A DNA stretch of 64,000 bases from Pseudomonadota bacterium (GTDB lineage: Bacteria > Pseudomonadota > Gammaproteobacteria > Eutrophobiales > Eutrophobiaceae). A program made the position numbers and the translations under genes. Positions 1 to 9,970 of this stretch are shown piece after piece (within the stretch, counting starts at the first letter, position 1; each line of letters starts with the position of its first letter). The stretch spans positions 62,001-126,000 of the forward strand of contig JABFGI010000005.1 of NCBI GenBank assembly GCA_013112535.1, read 5' to 3'. A model generated the notes under the pieces. It was not told the DNA's origin, searched no databases, and was given only the letters and a program-made list of their open reading frames with translations.

Positions 1-332
1 TTGAACTGAGCTTGTTTCTCTTCAGCAGCAGCTGCTAACGCTGCGTCATCGGCACCATCCTGAAACAGGGCAATGGTTTGTCGTTCTTTTGCTAATGTAG
101 AAAGTTGACTTTTTACCTGATCGAATTTTGCCTGTACTTGCCCGGCAATATTACGTGCCATCGTTTCTTTAGCTTCACGCTCAGCTTTGGCTGCATCGGA
201 TGACATCTTTGAATAAAGCGCCCAACCGCCACCAACAATGACAACAAGCACCAAAATGACGACACTGATAGTAACTGCTTTTCTAACTGCCCTTCGACTG
301 AATCGACGATTAGTAACTGGCCCATCAACCAT
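1..332 (-). CDS. N-terminal part of membrane-anchored AlgC-like phosphomannomutase (cut by window edge)
   Basis: Only about 110 N-terminal residues are visible; the gene runs off base 1. The reading frame from the ATG at 332-330 gives a basic N-terminus ([12 protein letters not shown]), one hydrophobic segment at about residues 20-42, then a polar, Ala/Lys/Gln-rich helical stretch. The ATG overlaps the dut stop codon, and GGGGAG lies at good distance upstream; an in-frame ATG at 338 is the alternative. In many Gammaproteobacteria dut is followed by algC, whose product can carry a long membrane-anchored N-terminal extension before the phosphohexomutase domain. The assignment therefore rests on gene order and the membrane anchor; no catalytic domain is visible here. 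Confidence 0.55.
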   Translation of the reverse strand, partial: MVDGPVTNRRFSRRAVRKAVTISVVILVLVVIVGGGWALYSKMSSDAAKAEREAKETMARNIAGQVQAKFDQVKSQLSTLAKERQTIALFQDGADDAALAAAAEEKQAQF

Positions 333-807
333 TAACATTCTCCCCTATATCCTGAGACACGCCAGTATGGCCAAAACCACCTTCACCTCTTATTGTCTCA
401 GTGAATGAATCTACGAATTCAAAGTTCGCTTGTACAACTGGAACGACAACCATTTGTGCGATTCTATCTCCCGGATTTATCGTGTATGACTCATTACTTC
501 TATTCCAGCAAGAAACAAAAATTTCTCCCTGATAATCCGAATCAATTAAACCGGTTAAATTTCCCAACACAATACCATGTTTATGTCCAAGACCGGAACG
601 CGGTAATAACACAGCAGCATAATTATGGTCAGCAATATGTATTGCAAAACCAGCGGGTATTAATGATGTCTCGCCCGGATTAAGAATTAACGGTCCATTA
701 ACACAAGCACAAAGATCCAGGCCAGCAGAACCTTCAGTAGCATATTTTGGTAATGGAAATTCTTTCCCCAAACGCTCATCAATGAGTTTTATTTGTATTT
801 TTTGCAT
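325..807 (-). CDS. dut: dUTP diphosphatase
   Basis: Hydrolyses dUTP to dUMP and pyrophosphate, keeping uracil out of DNA and feeding dTMP synthesis. All five trimeric dUTPase motifs are present in order: [38 protein letters not shown] and the C-terminal [10 protein letters not shown] that closes over the active site. I chose the ATG at 807 ([10 protein letters not shown]), which matches the usual family start, over an in-frame TTG at 822. No clear Shine-Dalgarno precedes it. It overlaps the end of coaBC by 29 bases, so translation is probably coupled. The stop overlaps the start of the next gene, giving one minus-strand unit coaBC-dut-(algC-like). Confidence 0.97.
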   Translation of the reverse strand: MQKIQIKLIDERLGKEFPLPKYATEGSAGLDLCACVNGPLILNPGETSLIPAGFAIHIADHNYAAVLLPRSGLGHKHGIVLGNLTGLIDSDYQGEIFVSCWNRSNESYTINPGDRIAQMVVVPVVQANFEFVDSFTETIRGEGGFGHTGVSQDIGENVNG

Positions 808-1993
808 TATATTGATCGGCAATAAGATTAATAAGATTTCTCGCCAATCTTGTTTTTGGCGCTTGTTGTAATTGTTTTTGTCCTGTTTTCCAATAAACGG
901 TCAGTGCATTTGTATCAGCATCAAAACCCTGTTCATCTCCAACCTGATTTGCTGCAATCATATCCAGTTTTTTGGCATGTAATTTCGATTGCGCATTTGC
1001 TTCAAGATTTTCTGTTTCAGCAGCAAAGCCAACAGAAAAAGGCGCATTCTGCATAGCGCTAACATCCGACAGAATATCAGGATTCTTCTTCAGCTTTAAC
1101 TGTAATGAATCATCTGATTTTTTTATTTTTTGCCGGGCAATGCTTTCCAGACTGTAATCAGCGACAGCAGCGGCAGATATAAAAATATCCGCATTACATA
1201 TTTGTTGCATTACGGCACTGTGCATTTCAACTGCAGAATTAACTTTTGTTACATTAATTCTTTCCGGCTCGGATAAATTTACCGGACCTGATACGAGAGA
1301 AACTTGCGCACCAGCTTCCATTGCTGCCAAAGCAACAGCATAACCCATTTTTCCGGAGCTGCGATTACTGATGTAACGTACGGGATCAATCGCTTCACGA
1401 GTCGGCCCTGCCGTTACTAATACTCGGGAACCGGTAAGAATATTTGTTTCAAATGATTTCGCTGTTAATAAGGCAATTTCTTCCGCTTCCAGCATACGGC
1501 CCGGGCCATTTTCACCACATGCCTGTTCGCCTTCCGCCGGACCAAGAATACCTAAACCGCGATTTTTTAATTTTTCCAGATTTTCCTGCGTCACCGAATT
1601 TAACCACATCTGCTGATTCATGGCTGGCGCTAACATCAGTGGCACATCGGTTGCCAGACATAAGGTGCTTAATAGATCATCAGCAACACCATTAGCAATT
1701 TTGGCCATGACATTAGCACTGGTCGGTGCGATCAAAACTAAATCTGCCCACCTGGCCAGCTCGATATGCCCCATTGCTGACTCTGCTTCCAGATCCAGAA
1801 GCTCCGTGTGTACTGGTTTACCTGATAAAGCCTGAAAAGTGAGAGGCGTTACAAACTCCATAGCACCATGAGTCATAACAACCCGGACATCCGCACCGTG
1901 GTTTCGTAGCAAACGTAGTAATACGGCTGATTTATAAGCCGCGATACCGCCTGTCACACCTAATAAAATTCGTTTTCCAGCTAATTGATACAT
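779..1993 (-). CDS. coaBC: Bifunctional phosphopantothenoylcysteine decarboxylase / phosphopantothenate-cysteine ligase
   Basis: Performs two consecutive steps of coenzyme A synthesis: ligation of cysteine to 4'-phosphopantothenate (CoaB, C-terminal half) and FMN-dependent decarboxylation (CoaC, N-terminal half). At 404 residues it has the normal bifunctional length. The flavoprotein half begins [13 protein letters not shown] and contains the PAMNQQMW substrate motif and the active-site cysteine loop [10 protein letters not shown] (about residues 158-167). The ligase half starts with [18 protein letters not shown] and ends with the KIKK...KKNPDIL segment. It is the first gene of the coaBC-dut unit and is divergent from radC, with 96 bases between the two starts. 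Confidence 0.98.
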   Translation of the reverse strand: MYQLAGKRILLGVTGGIAAYKSAVLLRLLRNHGADVRVVMTHGAMEFVTPLTFQALSGKPVHTELLDLEAESAMGHIELARWADLVLIAPTSANVMAKIANGVADDLLSTLCLATDVPLMLAPAMNQQMWLNSVTQENLEKLKNRGLGILGPAEGEQACGENGPGRMLEAEEIALLTAKSFETNILTGSRVLVTAGPTREAIDPVRYISNRSSGKMGYAVALAAMEAGAQVSLVSGPVNLSEPERINVTKVNSAVEMHSAVMQQICNADIFISAAAVADYSLESIARQKIKKSDDSLQLKLKKNPDILSDVSAMQNAPFSVGFAAETENLEANAQSKLHAKKLDMIAANQVGDEQGFDADTNALTVYWKTGQKQLQQAPKTRLARNLINLIADQYNAKNTNKTH

Positions 1994-2089
1994 ATATGTT
2001 TGATTTTACCTTATTATTGACTCAAGTAACGTACATATTAAGCATGTACTTACATACATTTAAAAGTAACGTTAACAAGGAGAGTTACT

Positions 2090-2764
2090 ATGCCAATTTC
2101 CAACTGGCCGGCCCAGGAAAGGCCCAGAGAAAAACTGTTAGAAAAAGGGTCTGCCGCCTTATCAGACGCTGAAATACTGGCAATTTTCCTAAGAACCGGA
2201 CGTAAAGGAGCATCTGCTTTAGATCTTGCACGGGAGCTACTGGATAAATTTCAGGGACTTCGCCAGCTTATCGATAGTGATCAAACGCAATTTTGCGAGA
2301 CGAAAGGCCTCGGAATGGTCAAATATGCTCAAATCCAGGCTGCTATTGAACTTGGTCGTCGATATTTACAATCTGAACTCCAGATTGGAGATGCCTTTAC
2401 CAGTCCCACACAGACTCGCGAATTCCTGACCTTGAAGCTTCGCGCCTATCCTTATGAGGTGTTTGCCTGTCTGTATCTGGACAATCGCCATCGATTAATC
2501 AGTTTTGATGAGCTATTCAGGGGCACCATTGATAGCGCTCAGGTTCATGCCCGGGAAGTGGTTCGAGCAGCGCTAAAGCATAATGCTGCTGCGGTTATTT
2601 TTTCGCATAATCACCCTTCTGGCATTGCAGAACCGAGTCAATCTGATGTCAATTTGACGCAGGAATTAAAAAAGGCCTTGCAACTGGTCGATATCAGAGT
2701 GCTGGATCATCTGGTAATTGGTAGTGGCGAGGCGACATCACTGGCTGAACGCGGCCTATTATAA
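2090..2764 (+). CDS. radC: RadC family JAB1/MPN-domain protein
   Basis: A 224-residue RadC protein. It has an N-terminal helix-hairpin-helix-like region (about residues 1-95) and a C-terminal JAB/MPN metalloprotease-like domain with a complete JAMM motif, [14 protein letters not shown] (HxHx7SxxD), near residue 172. The historical DNA-repair assignment comes from an E. coli allele and is disputed, so the biochemical role is unsettled. The ATG at 2090 follows AAGGAG at ideal spacing. It sits between coaBC (divergent) and rpmB, the conserved enterobacterial order. Confidence 0.95.
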   Translation: MPISNWPAQERPREKLLEKGSAALSDAEILAIFLRTGRKGASALDLARELLDKFQGLRQLIDSDQTQFCETKGLGMVKYAQIQAAIELGRRYLQSELQIGDAFTSPTQTREFLTLKLRAYPYEVFACLYLDNRHRLISFDELFRGTIDSAQVHAREVVRAALKHNAAAVIFSHNHPSGIAEPSQSDVNLTQELKKALQLVDIRVLDHLVIGSGEATSLAERGLL

Positions 2765-2787
2765 GACAGACAATCATGGTAATAGGC

Positions 2788-2816
2788 TTGGATCCGCGCT
2801 CTAATCCATGTACAAT
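2788..2816 (+). promoter_or_regulatory. Sigma70-type promoter for rpmB-rpmG
   Basis: TTGGAT at 2788-2793, a 17-base spacer and TACAAT at 2811-2816 form a good -35/-10 pair between the radC stop and the rpmB start. Predicted transcription start is near 2823, leaving a leader of about 30 bases. Seen by eye; no experimental support. Confidence 0.65.
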
Positions 2817-2852
2817 CCGCGCTCTTTTTTATTGTGAATCACGAGAAGAACT

Positions 2853-3089
2853 ATGTCGCAAGTATGTGAAGTAACGGGCAAACGCCCAATGGTGGGAAAT
2901 AATGTTTCTCACGCAAACAACAAAACGAAGCGTCGTTTTATACCAAATCTACAATCCAGAAGATTCTGGGTCGAGAGCGAAAGCCGTTGGGTCAGATTAC
3001 GTATTAGCAAAAAAGGCTTACGTATTATTGACAAAAATGGCATTGAAAATGTCCTCGCAGACATCAAAGCTCGCAAAAAAGCCAACTAG
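2853..3089 (+). CDS. rpmB: 50S ribosomal protein L28
   Basis: A 78-residue L28 of standard length. The N-terminus [20 protein letters not shown] and the C-terminal [20 protein letters not shown] block are characteristic. It is basic throughout, as expected for an rRNA-binding protein of the large subunit. Cotranscribed with rpmG 11 bases downstream, with a terminator after rpmG. The pair is constitutive housekeeping in this order across Gammaproteobacteria. Confidence 0.99.
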   Translation: MSQVCEVTGKRPMVGNNVSHANNKTKRRFIPNLQSRRFWVESESRWVRLRISKKGLRIIDKNGIENVLADIKARKKAN

Positions 3090-3100
3090 GGTAAAATACT

Positions 3101-3256
3101 ATGCGCGATAAAATTAAACTCGTTTCATCAGAAGGTAACGGTCATTTCTACACGACGACCAAGAACAAACGTACCATGCCGGACAAAATGGAAATCAAGA
3201 AATATGATCCCGTTGCCCGAAAGCATGTCATCTACAAAGAAGCCAAAATCAAATAA
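3101..3256 (+). CDS. rpmG: 50S ribosomal protein L33
   Basis: A 51-residue L33 beginning [20 protein letters not shown] and ending in [11 protein letters not shown]. It has the central [23 protein letters not shown] block and lacks the zinc-binding cysteines found in some L33 paralogues. The ATG at 3101 is 11 bases after the rpmB stop. The gene is followed almost immediately by a strong stem-loop terminator. Confidence 0.98.
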   Translation: MRDKIKLVSSEGNGHFYTTTKNKRTMPDKMEIKKYDPVARKHVIYKEAKIK

Positions 3257-3258
3257 CA

Positions 3259-3286
3259 AAAACCCGCATAAAGCGGGTTTTTTTAT
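3259..3286 (+). terminator. Rho-independent terminator after rpmBG
   Basis: A perfect stem AACCCGC / GCGGGTT with a 5-base loop (3261-3279) is followed by a run of seven T on the plus strand. A-rich sequence on the other side gives TTTTTG on the minus strand, so it may also stop transcription arriving from the adhesin gene at 3335. Confidence 0.9.
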
Positions 3287-3334
3287 TTTAGATTATAAAA
3301 CCTGTAAACAACTTAACATGGAATTTTTTATTAT

Positions 3335-6300
3335 TTAGTTACTTCCAGTTATTTTCCCACTACCTTGTTGATTTGCTGCCAGCTCACCTGTAAAAGCATT
3401 AACATGAACATTTCTAACAACCACTACATTATTACTAAATTTGACTTCAATTTTTAACTCGATTTTCTCTAATCCAACTGGCAACACACCACTAATCAAC
3501 TTGCCTTCATCATTAACATTTAACCAATCAGGCAATAAATCACCATTTAACAGATTAACCTTAATATCAATCACAGATAAATCAAGATCACTATTAAGAA
3601 CAGAATCTACCTTCAAAAAAATTGTCGAATCACGTAATAATGATTTAATAATTAATTGATCTTTTATTTCAGAATCAGAATCACCTACTCGCAGTGGAAA
3701 TAAACTGGAAACAGGGTTTTGATCTTCAACATTTAATTCTGCGAGTCTAAATTTTATAGTAAAAGCTTCAACGCTTTCATTATCAAAAGGGTCAAGCTCG
3801 TCTGAAAGCAAATCGTTAACTCTATTACTAGTATCAAGTTCACCATTGCTTGTTTCAGCAACAGCATCAAGCACAGCGCCATTAACACCTAAACTTTCTG
3901 AAATATTATTTGTAACACCTTGTATCGATACATCAACATCATCCTTATAAAAATCTATATTTAAAACTCCATCAGTTCCATCTAGATCAAGAGTGTCATC
4001 AACCGGGTTAACAACTATCGTCACCGTATCAATATCTACTAACGGTGTAGCCGTAGCATCCATTGAAAATACCGTAAGCTGATCTGTTCCATTATAATTT
4101 GTATTTCCCTGATAACTTAAAGAGCTTAACGTTGCATTAATATCTGTTTCATTGCCACTAATCGTCAATGAAGCGCTGCCATTTGTTCCAGAACTAATAA
4201 AAGCTGTACCGCTTAAGGTTACATTCAAAACACCATTCAATACTGTTAACTTTGCAGAAGCTATATTCCCATTCGGATCAGTGACACTAATCTGGTTAAC
4301 ACCTGTAAATAATAATACCGTATCTTCATCTACATTTTGTGTGCCGGGAACTGTATTAACAGGTGCATTAACACTTTCCCGATACGCCACTTCACTCGTG
4401 TCACCAAACTCATTTAACAAGTCCGTTGACGGATTACTGATGCTGCCATCCGGATCAACATAACTCGGACCGGTCGTGATCGCGCCGGCTTCGGCACTGT
4501 CCAGCGCCGTGTCACCATCACTGTCGGTGTCACGGTAATCCGCTAACCCATCACCGTCCGTGTTCACCGGCGCCGTGAACGTCCCGCCAAAGTCCTGCGT
4601 CGTGCCGTCATTGCTATCAAACAGATCAATCACACCGTCGCCGTCCGCATCGTTGTCGCGCACATCACCGTCATTGGTCACATAACCAACCGTCGCCCGC
4701 GCTTCCACCGTGTCCGCAATCGTGTCGCCGTCGCTGTCTAAATCCAGAAAGTCTTTCACCCCGTCACTGTCGGTATCAATCACCGTCGTGCCTTTCGACG
4801 CCGCCGCACTCGTGTCGCCCGTGTCCGCATCGAAGATGTCTAACAAACCATCCCCATCAACGTCGGCATTGCCCACCCCGAGCACCGCTTCCGCTTCGGC
4901 AAGGGAGATAGTCCCGTCATTGTTCGTGTCGTAACCTGTCACCGTTGAGCTCGCGCCGCTTTCCACCAGGTCACTAATCCCGTCGTTGTCACTGTCTAAA
5001 TCAATCCGGTTCTCAACGCCGTCACTGTCCGCATCGTTCGCCCCCGATAACGGGTTAATCGCAAAATCACCCACCTCGTACGTCGCGTAACTCGGATGAC
5101 CATTGAACGCGTTATCAATGTAGTAATCTTTACCCGCCGTTATCGCCACCGTCCGGAACGTCGTGCCATTGTGCTGGTAACGCAAACTCGTCCCGTCCAC
5201 TTCAATCGAGAACGTGTCGTTCGCCGCAAAGGTGCCGAAGTAACCCTTGTTCGCCCCGTTCTCATACACCCGTATCGTGTTACCGTTAATATAAATCGCG
5301 TGGTCGATGTCGTTGTAACTCGCCGTACTGTTCGTCCCCGCTTCATTCAACCCCACCATAAACGCTTTGCTGCTCGTCGTGTTCACCGTAAAACTCACTT
5401 CGTACTTGTCGGTGTAACCTAAGCTTGAGATGTTATCGGAATGAACCGAGCCACTGCTCCAGCCGTTCGTCCCCGTGTACGCGTACGTTAACGTGTCGCC
5501 ACTACTCGTCACGTTCGACCCGCCGGCCGCCGTCCAACTTGTAATCGACGGCGAGATCGGCTCATCCACATCCAGGATGCCGTCGTTGTCATCATCCAAA
5601 TCCGCCCCATCCACCACGCCGTCACCGTCCGTGTCGACAAGTACGTATTCCCAAGCTGCTTGCGTTGCTTCATCAAAAGCGACAGCCGTTTCAATCTCAC
5701 CTTGTTTTAGTTCTAAATCCCAATCACCACCAAGGCTTTCGTGACCGGTTAAATCATCTGATGCAGCAACGTCCGCACCAGTTGCATCAGCAAATGCTTT
5801 TGTTGCGACTTTACCCAACTCACCTTCGGCAAAATTACAGCCATAAATTAAGATATCTGCATTTTCGTTTAGTGAAAAAGAAATAGATTGCAATCCATCA
5901 GCATGTTTACTTTGCATGGATTCTTGCGTAAGCGTGGCATTACCGAGAATAAGTTTGCCACTGTCACCATGAGAAACGATGTGAATTGCATCTATATCGG
6001 TTCGACCTTCCAGAATATCAGCGACTTGCTCTAGCCCATCAGTATTGCTGTTAATAAATACTAGCTCTGCGCTCGAACTGATACTTGAAATTAGCTTGGT
6101 ATAATCTTCAACGCTTTTATCTACAAAAATTATTTCATTTCGGTCAGTTGAAAGAGTTAGATCATTTAATGCCGTGATGAGGTCCTCAGACTGTTCATCT
6201 TCTTGATTGACGGCCTGAGCATGTAAGTTTTCGGGAAGCAGGGCTTGTTCGGCCTGCTGCTCTGCGACATTTTCAACTGCCACTTCTGCGCCGGTTTCAA

Positions 6301-6457
6301 CACCAGCGGCATCAAACATGATGCGCGGCTCCAGTGCTTGCAATGAATCAGTAATGCTTAATTTTTGCGGACCATAGCTATCATGCGCACCACCATAAAA
6401 AAGTTTGGAGCGATTCTGTTTTAAATGTTGAAATCTCTTTTTAATAAAACTTAGCAT
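3335..6457 (-). CDS. Large DUF4347-domain surface protein with calcium-type repeats and cadherin-like domain
   Basis: A 1040-residue probable exported adhesin. The N-terminus carries a LEPRIMFDAAG motif (about residues 42-52) typical of large DUF4347-headed surface proteins. It is followed by a DUF4347 domain (about 110-270) with HIVSHGDSG and LIYGCNFAEG segments. Residues about 270-670 hold six thrombospondin type 3-like Asp-rich repeats (for example DTDGDGVVDGADLDDDNDG) split by a lectin/laminin-like beta domain (about 300-465). A cadherin/VCBS-like domain (about 700-820) and a C-terminal region of unknown fold follow. No ordinary signal peptide and no RTX nonapeptides are visible, so the export route is unknown. 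The repeat section (about bases 4430-5640) is strikingly GC-rich compared with both ends of the same gene. Function as an adhesin is inferred from architecture. Confidence 0.8.
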   Translation of the reverse strand: MLSFIKKRFQHLKQNRSKLFYGGAHDSYGPQKLSITDSLQALEPRIMFDAAGVETGAEVAVENVAEQQAEQALLPENLHAQAVNQEDEQSEDLITALNDLTLSTDRNEIIFVDKSVEDYTKLISSISSSAELVFINSNTDGLEQVADILEGRTDIDAIHIVSHGDSGKLILGNATLTQESMQSKHADGLQSISFSLNENADILIYGCNFAEGELGKVATKAFADATGADVAASDDLTGHESLGGDWDLELKQGEIETAVAFDEATQAAWEYVLVDTDGDGVVDGADLDDDNDGILDVDEPISPSITSWTAAGGSNVTSSGDTLTYAYTGTNGWSSGSVHSDNISSLGYTDKYEVSFTVNTTSSKAFMVGLNEAGTNSTASYNDIDHAIYINGNTIRVYENGANKGYFGTFAANDTFSIEVDGTSLRYQHNGTTFRTVAITAGKDYYIDNAFNGHPSYATYEVGDFAINPLSGANDADSDGVENRIDLDSDNDGISDLVESGASSTVTGYDTNNDGTISLAEAEAVLGVGNADVDGDGLLDIFDADTGDTSAAASKGTTVIDTDSDGVKDFLDLDSDGDTIADTVEARATVGYVTNDGDVRDNDADGDGVIDLFDSNDGTTQDFGGTFTAPVNTDGDGLADYRDTDSDGDTALDSAEAGAITTGPSYVDPDGSISNPSTDLLNEFGDTSEVAYRESVNAPVNTVPGTQNVDEDTVLLFTGVNQISVTDPNGNIASAKLTVLNGVLNVTLSGTAFISSGTNGSASLTISGNETDINATLSSLSYQGNTNYNGTDQLTVFSMDATATPLVDIDTVTIVVNPVDDTLDLDGTDGVLNIDFYKDDVDVSIQGVTNNISESLGVNGAVLDAVAETSNGELDTSNRVNDLLSDELDPFDNESVEAFTIKFRLAELNVEDQNPVSSLFPLRVGDSDSEIKDQLIIKSLLRDSTIFLKVDSVLNSDLDLSVIDIKVNLLNGDLLPDWLNVNDEGKLISGVLPVGLEKIELKIEVKFSNNVVVVRNVHVNAFTGELAANQQGSGKITGSN

Positions 6458-6887
6458 TTGGTCTTTTTTTAGCCATCATGCTCTTATAAAGCGCAATATC
6501 TATACCTAAGTGTCTAATTTAACAATATTTTATCGTGCAACGTGAGGTACAACACACTTTTTTGTTAGAACAAAATTCGAAATACGGGAAAATGTTAATA
6601 TTTTTCCCTATTTTTAACATAAAAGGTCCTTTAATAAACAAAACCAAGTCTAAAACAGTCATTTTAGTCTCATTTTTGAGACGCTTAAATCGCCTTTTTC
6701 AACCTTTTATTTCGAGATAATTTATTTTCTTTTGTATGTATTAATTCGGTATTTAATAAGAAACTTAAATACACACTTAAAAACATATGAATCAATAGTC
6801 TTAAAATAAACTTAATAAATTTGTGATTCCTTTTTAAAAAATAAAGAAGCTTGCATCTTATGAAGTAATCACAATAATAACTCCGCA
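6458..6887. other. AT-rich intergenic region between adhesin and ABC operon
   Basis: These 430 bases separate divergent genes, so the promoters of both should lie here. I see no convincing gene; the short open frames in it have no protein-like character. A small perfect hairpin (GTCTCA-TTTT-TGAGAC) is present near 6667-6682, without a T-tract. A possible TTGCAT-N18-TAATAA promoter sits just before the ABC operon. Confidence 0.4.
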
Positions 6888-7853
6888 ATGGAAAACGAAA
6901 TTTTAATATCAGTTCAGGAGCTTTCACGCCTCTATGGTGACCAACATGCCATAGAAAATGTCAGTTTTAACGTGCATCGCGGAGAAATCCTTGGTTTCCT
7001 CGGACCCAACGGTGCAGGCAAGTCCACCACCATGCAAATCATCTGTGGCGTTCTCGCAGCAAATCATGGTTCTGTAAGCATCGCCGGGTATGACATTAAT
7101 GAAAGTCCTCAACAGGCAAAGGAACATATTGGATTTCTACCTGAACAACCCCCTTTATATGATGATCTGACAGTTGATGAATATTTAATCTATGCTGGAA
7201 AATTACGCGGCATAGAAAAAGACGCGATTGCTGAAGCCGTTGAGTTAAGTAAAGAACGATGTGGACTTGAAAATAGTGGCTCCAGGCTAATACAAAACCT
7301 GTCTAAAGGTTATAAACAGCGAGTTGGTATAGCCCAGGCAATTATTCACTCGCCTGCCGTCATTATTCTTGATGAACCGACATCAGGGCTCGATCCTATA
7401 CAGATACGGGAAATTAGAGAATTGATGCTTGAGCTGTCTGAAGATCATAGCGTCATACTGTCAACGCATATACTTTCAGAAGTACAAAGTTTATGTGATC
7501 GCGTCATGATCATTAATCAGGGTCAGATTGTTTTAGATAAAACGATGGAACAATTGCAAAATGATTCAGACAAAACCGATCACATCGAAATTGCCTTACA
7601 CAATCCTCCCGCATTAGAAGAGTTACTTAATATAGAAGGTGTTGCTTCAGCAGAAAGCAATCACAAAGATATATTACGTATTAATTTTATTCCTGATACA
7701 GATGCAACCGAGGCAATAGTTGAAAAGGCCGCAACTGAAAAATGGGGATTGTATAAATTAAACCCGCGTGATTCATCACTTGAATCAATATTCATGCAAT
7801 TGACATACGGCGATGGTACGCCGCCAGCAGAAGAGCAAACAGATAATGAATAA
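6888..7853 (+). CDS. ABC transporter ATP-binding protein (GldA-like)
   Basis: A 321-residue ATPase subunit of an ABC-2 type exporter. Walker A is GPNGAGKST (about residues 44-52), the signature is LSKGYKQR, Walker B is VIILDEP, and the H-loop is in STHILSEVQ. A C-terminal accessory domain of about 90 residues is typical of the GldA/drug-export class. It heads a tight four-gene operon (ATPase, permease, GldG-like protein, DUF4340 protein). This set is widespread in proteobacteria outside gliding organisms, and its substrate is unknown. No obvious Shine-Dalgarno precedes the ATG. Confidence 0.92.
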   Translation: MENEILISVQELSRLYGDQHAIENVSFNVHRGEILGFLGPNGAGKSTTMQIICGVLAANHGSVSIAGYDINESPQQAKEHIGFLPEQPPLYDDLTVDEYLIYAGKLRGIEKDAIAEAVELSKERCGLENSGSRLIQNLSKGYKQRVGIAQAIIHSPAVIILDEPTSGLDPIQIREIRELMLELSEDHSVILSTHILSEVQSLCDRVMIINQGQIVLDKTMEQLQNDSDKTDHIEIALHNPPALEELLNIEGVASAESNHKDILRINFIPDTDATEAIVEKAATEKWGLYKLNPRDSSLESIFMQLTYGDGTPPAEEQTDNE

Positions 7854-8589
7854 TGTTTTTTTAATTGCCGGCAATGAATTACGTCGTTTATTTAAATCGC
7901 CTCTAGCCTGGGTCATTCTGGCGACGGTTCAATTTCTTGTAGCCATATTCTTTTATCTTTTATTATCACAATACATGCAACCTGCCTCAGCCGGAACAGG
8001 ATTAACTGAAGTTGTGGTCTCTGGCATGTATCAAATATCAGGCGTAGTGATATTAATGGTTTCTCCCTTGCTTACCATGCGTTTAATAACTGAAGAACGT
8101 CGCCTTGGCACAATCAAACTATTATATTCCTCGCCAATATCTATTACTGAATTGGTAGCCGGTAAATATCTGGCCATGTCTGTTTTTTATATATTAATAC
8201 TGGCGATGATCAGTTTAATGCCAGCATCATTATTATTTGGCACACAACTCGATCTCGGGCAAATTGCTTCAGGACTGATCGGGTTGATATTGTTAACGTC
8301 ATCGTTTGCTGCGATAGGCTTATTTATCTCTTCAATGACCAAGCAGGCATCCACTGCAGCAATAAGTACATTCGGTGTTTTATTTTTATTATGGATTATA
8401 AATATTGCCGGAACCAACGCTTCGGAAACGACCGCCGCAATATTTTCCTACTTATCATTACTTAAACACTATACCAATTTGTTAAATGGCGTATTCAATT
8501 CAACAGACGTATTGTTTTACATTTTTGTCAGCCTGTTTTTTATTCTACTTACAATCTGGCGACTGGATGCGGAGCGAACTCATGGGTAA
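7846..8589 (+). CDS. ABC-2 type permease (GldF-like)
   Basis: A 247-residue inner-membrane permease with about six hydrophobic segments, starting MNNVFLIAGNELRRLFKSPL. This is the classic ABC-2 N-terminus, with an amphipathic helix and a first membrane span. The ATG at 7846 overlaps the ATPase stop by 8 bases, which suggests translational coupling; the frame is open further upstream, but that would place the start inside the ATPase gene. Forms the channel half of the exporter with the preceding ATPase. Confidence 0.9.
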   Translation: MNNVFLIAGNELRRLFKSPLAWVILATVQFLVAIFFYLLLSQYMQPASAGTGLTEVVVSGMYQISGVVILMVSPLLTMRLITEERRLGTIKLLYSSPISITELVAGKYLAMSVFYILILAMISLMPASLLFGTQLDLGQIASGLIGLILLTSSFAAIGLFISSMTKQASTAAISTFGVLFLLWIINIAGTNASETTAAIFSYLSLLKHYTNLLNGVFNSTDVLFYIFVSLFFILLTIWRLDAERTHG

Positions 8590-8595
8590 CTTGAT

Positions 8596-9969
8596 ATGTT
8601 CGTAACGGCAAAAACCCGATTGCAGTCACGCTTAAATAGTATCGTTATGGTTATTTTATTAACGATTGTACTTGGGTTATTTGCCTGGCTTAGTCAAAAA
8701 CATTCAATTGAATATGACTGGACTGCTAATGGTAGACACACATTAACAGAAGCAAGTCGTGATTTATTAAACCAGATGCCAGATACAATCGAAGTAACAT
8801 CCTATGCACGTGAAAATTCACTATTACGTGATGCGATTAAAAAGTTCATTGGAAAATATCAACGCCATAAAGAGGATATTGTTTTACGTTTTGTTAATCC
8901 GGATGCGGTACCTGACGAAGTCCGTAATCTTGGCATCAGTGTTGATGGCGAAATAATTGTGCGCTATCAAAACCGTAGCGAACATGTTACATCGGATCAA
9001 GAGCAGGTATTTACCAATGCCCTGCAACGTCTGGCACGTAATCAGGAAAGATGGGTGGCTTTTGTTGAAGGTCATGGTGAACGTAATGCTTTTAACGAAG
9101 CGAATCACGATTTAAGTGAATGGGTTAAACAACTTTTTAATCAGGGCTATAAAGTACAACCGATAAATTTAGGTGAAACCCAGGCGATTCCTGATAACAC
9201 CAGTATTCTGATCATTGCCGGACCAAGAATAGACTACTTACCGGGAGAGCTTGAGCTGATCATTAATTACGTTAATGCAGGTGGCAATCTATTATGGTTA
9301 CAGGATCCTGGTTCACTGCATAAACTTGATTCATTAGCAGATCAGTTATCGATACAATTTTATCCCGGTGCTGTCATCGATTATGCCGGTCAACTGATCG
9401 GTATTAATGACCCTACCATTTCATTAGTCACAGGCAGTCTGTATGCGCCGCATGCAGTAACAGAAAATTTTGAATTCACAACATTATTTCCAATGGCTGG
9501 CGCCATAGAAATACTGGAATCTGATAAATGGATAGGTAAGCCCATACTTACCACTGGCGATCATACCTGGAATGAAACAGGTAAGCTTGAAGGCGCAGTT
9601 GAATTTAACAAAGGCGAAGATACTCAGGGCCCATTAATTCTTGGCTTGAGCCTTGAACGTGAAATAGAAGTAGAAGAAGAAAATGAGATTGTAACCAAAC
9701 AGCAACGTATTATTGTCACTGCCGATGGCGACTTTCTATCAAATACCTACCTGGCCAATAGTGGCAATAACGAATTGGGAACACGCATGATTAACTGGTT
9801 AAGCAGTGATGACGAGTTTATTTCAATTCCACCCAAGGTTGCCAGCGACACGCAACTTAATATTTCACCAACGGTATTAGGCATTATCGGTATCGGCTTT
9901 TTGTTTTTATTACCTGCTGGTCTGGTCGCGTTTGGCATCATGACTGGACTACGTAGAAAGAAACAATAA
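8596..9969 (+). CDS. GldG-like ABC transporter auxiliary protein
   Basis: A 457-residue protein with one membrane span near the N-terminus (about residues 15-33) and one at the C-terminus (about 428-450). The large region between them matches the pattern of GldG/IFT52-like auxiliary proteins (ABC_transp_aux): SIEYDWTANGRHTLTEASR near the start and the WVAFVEGHGERN segment near residue 153. It lies six bases after the permease. In this family it sits in the periplasm and accompanies the exporter; its molecular role is not established. Confidence 0.85.
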   Translation: MFVTAKTRLQSRLNSIVMVILLTIVLGLFAWLSQKHSIEYDWTANGRHTLTEASRDLLNQMPDTIEVTSYARENSLLRDAIKKFIGKYQRHKEDIVLRFVNPDAVPDEVRNLGISVDGEIIVRYQNRSEHVTSDQEQVFTNALQRLARNQERWVAFVEGHGERNAFNEANHDLSEWVKQLFNQGYKVQPINLGETQAIPDNTSILIIAGPRIDYLPGELELIINYVNAGGNLLWLQDPGSLHKLDSLADQLSIQFYPGAVIDYAGQLIGINDPTISLVTGSLYAPHAVTENFEFTTLFPMAGAIEILESDKWIGKPILTTGDHTWNETGKLEGAVEFNKGEDTQGPLILGLSLEREIEVEEENEIVTKQQRIIVTADGDFLSNTYLANSGNNELGTRMINWLSSDDEFISIPPKVASDTQLNISPTVLGIIGIGFLFLLPAGLVAFGIMTGLRRKKQ

Positions 9970-9970
9970 C

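Noticed and set aside
1994..2089. Repeated AAGTAACGT words and a GTACAT/ATGTAC inverted repeat between coaBC and radC
   Set aside because: Short and not clearly placed relative to a promoter; no known regulator fits.
5096..5422. Long frames opposite the adhesin gene rich in Arg and Thr
   Set aside because: They are shadows of the GC-rich, Asp-rich repeat section on the coding strand.
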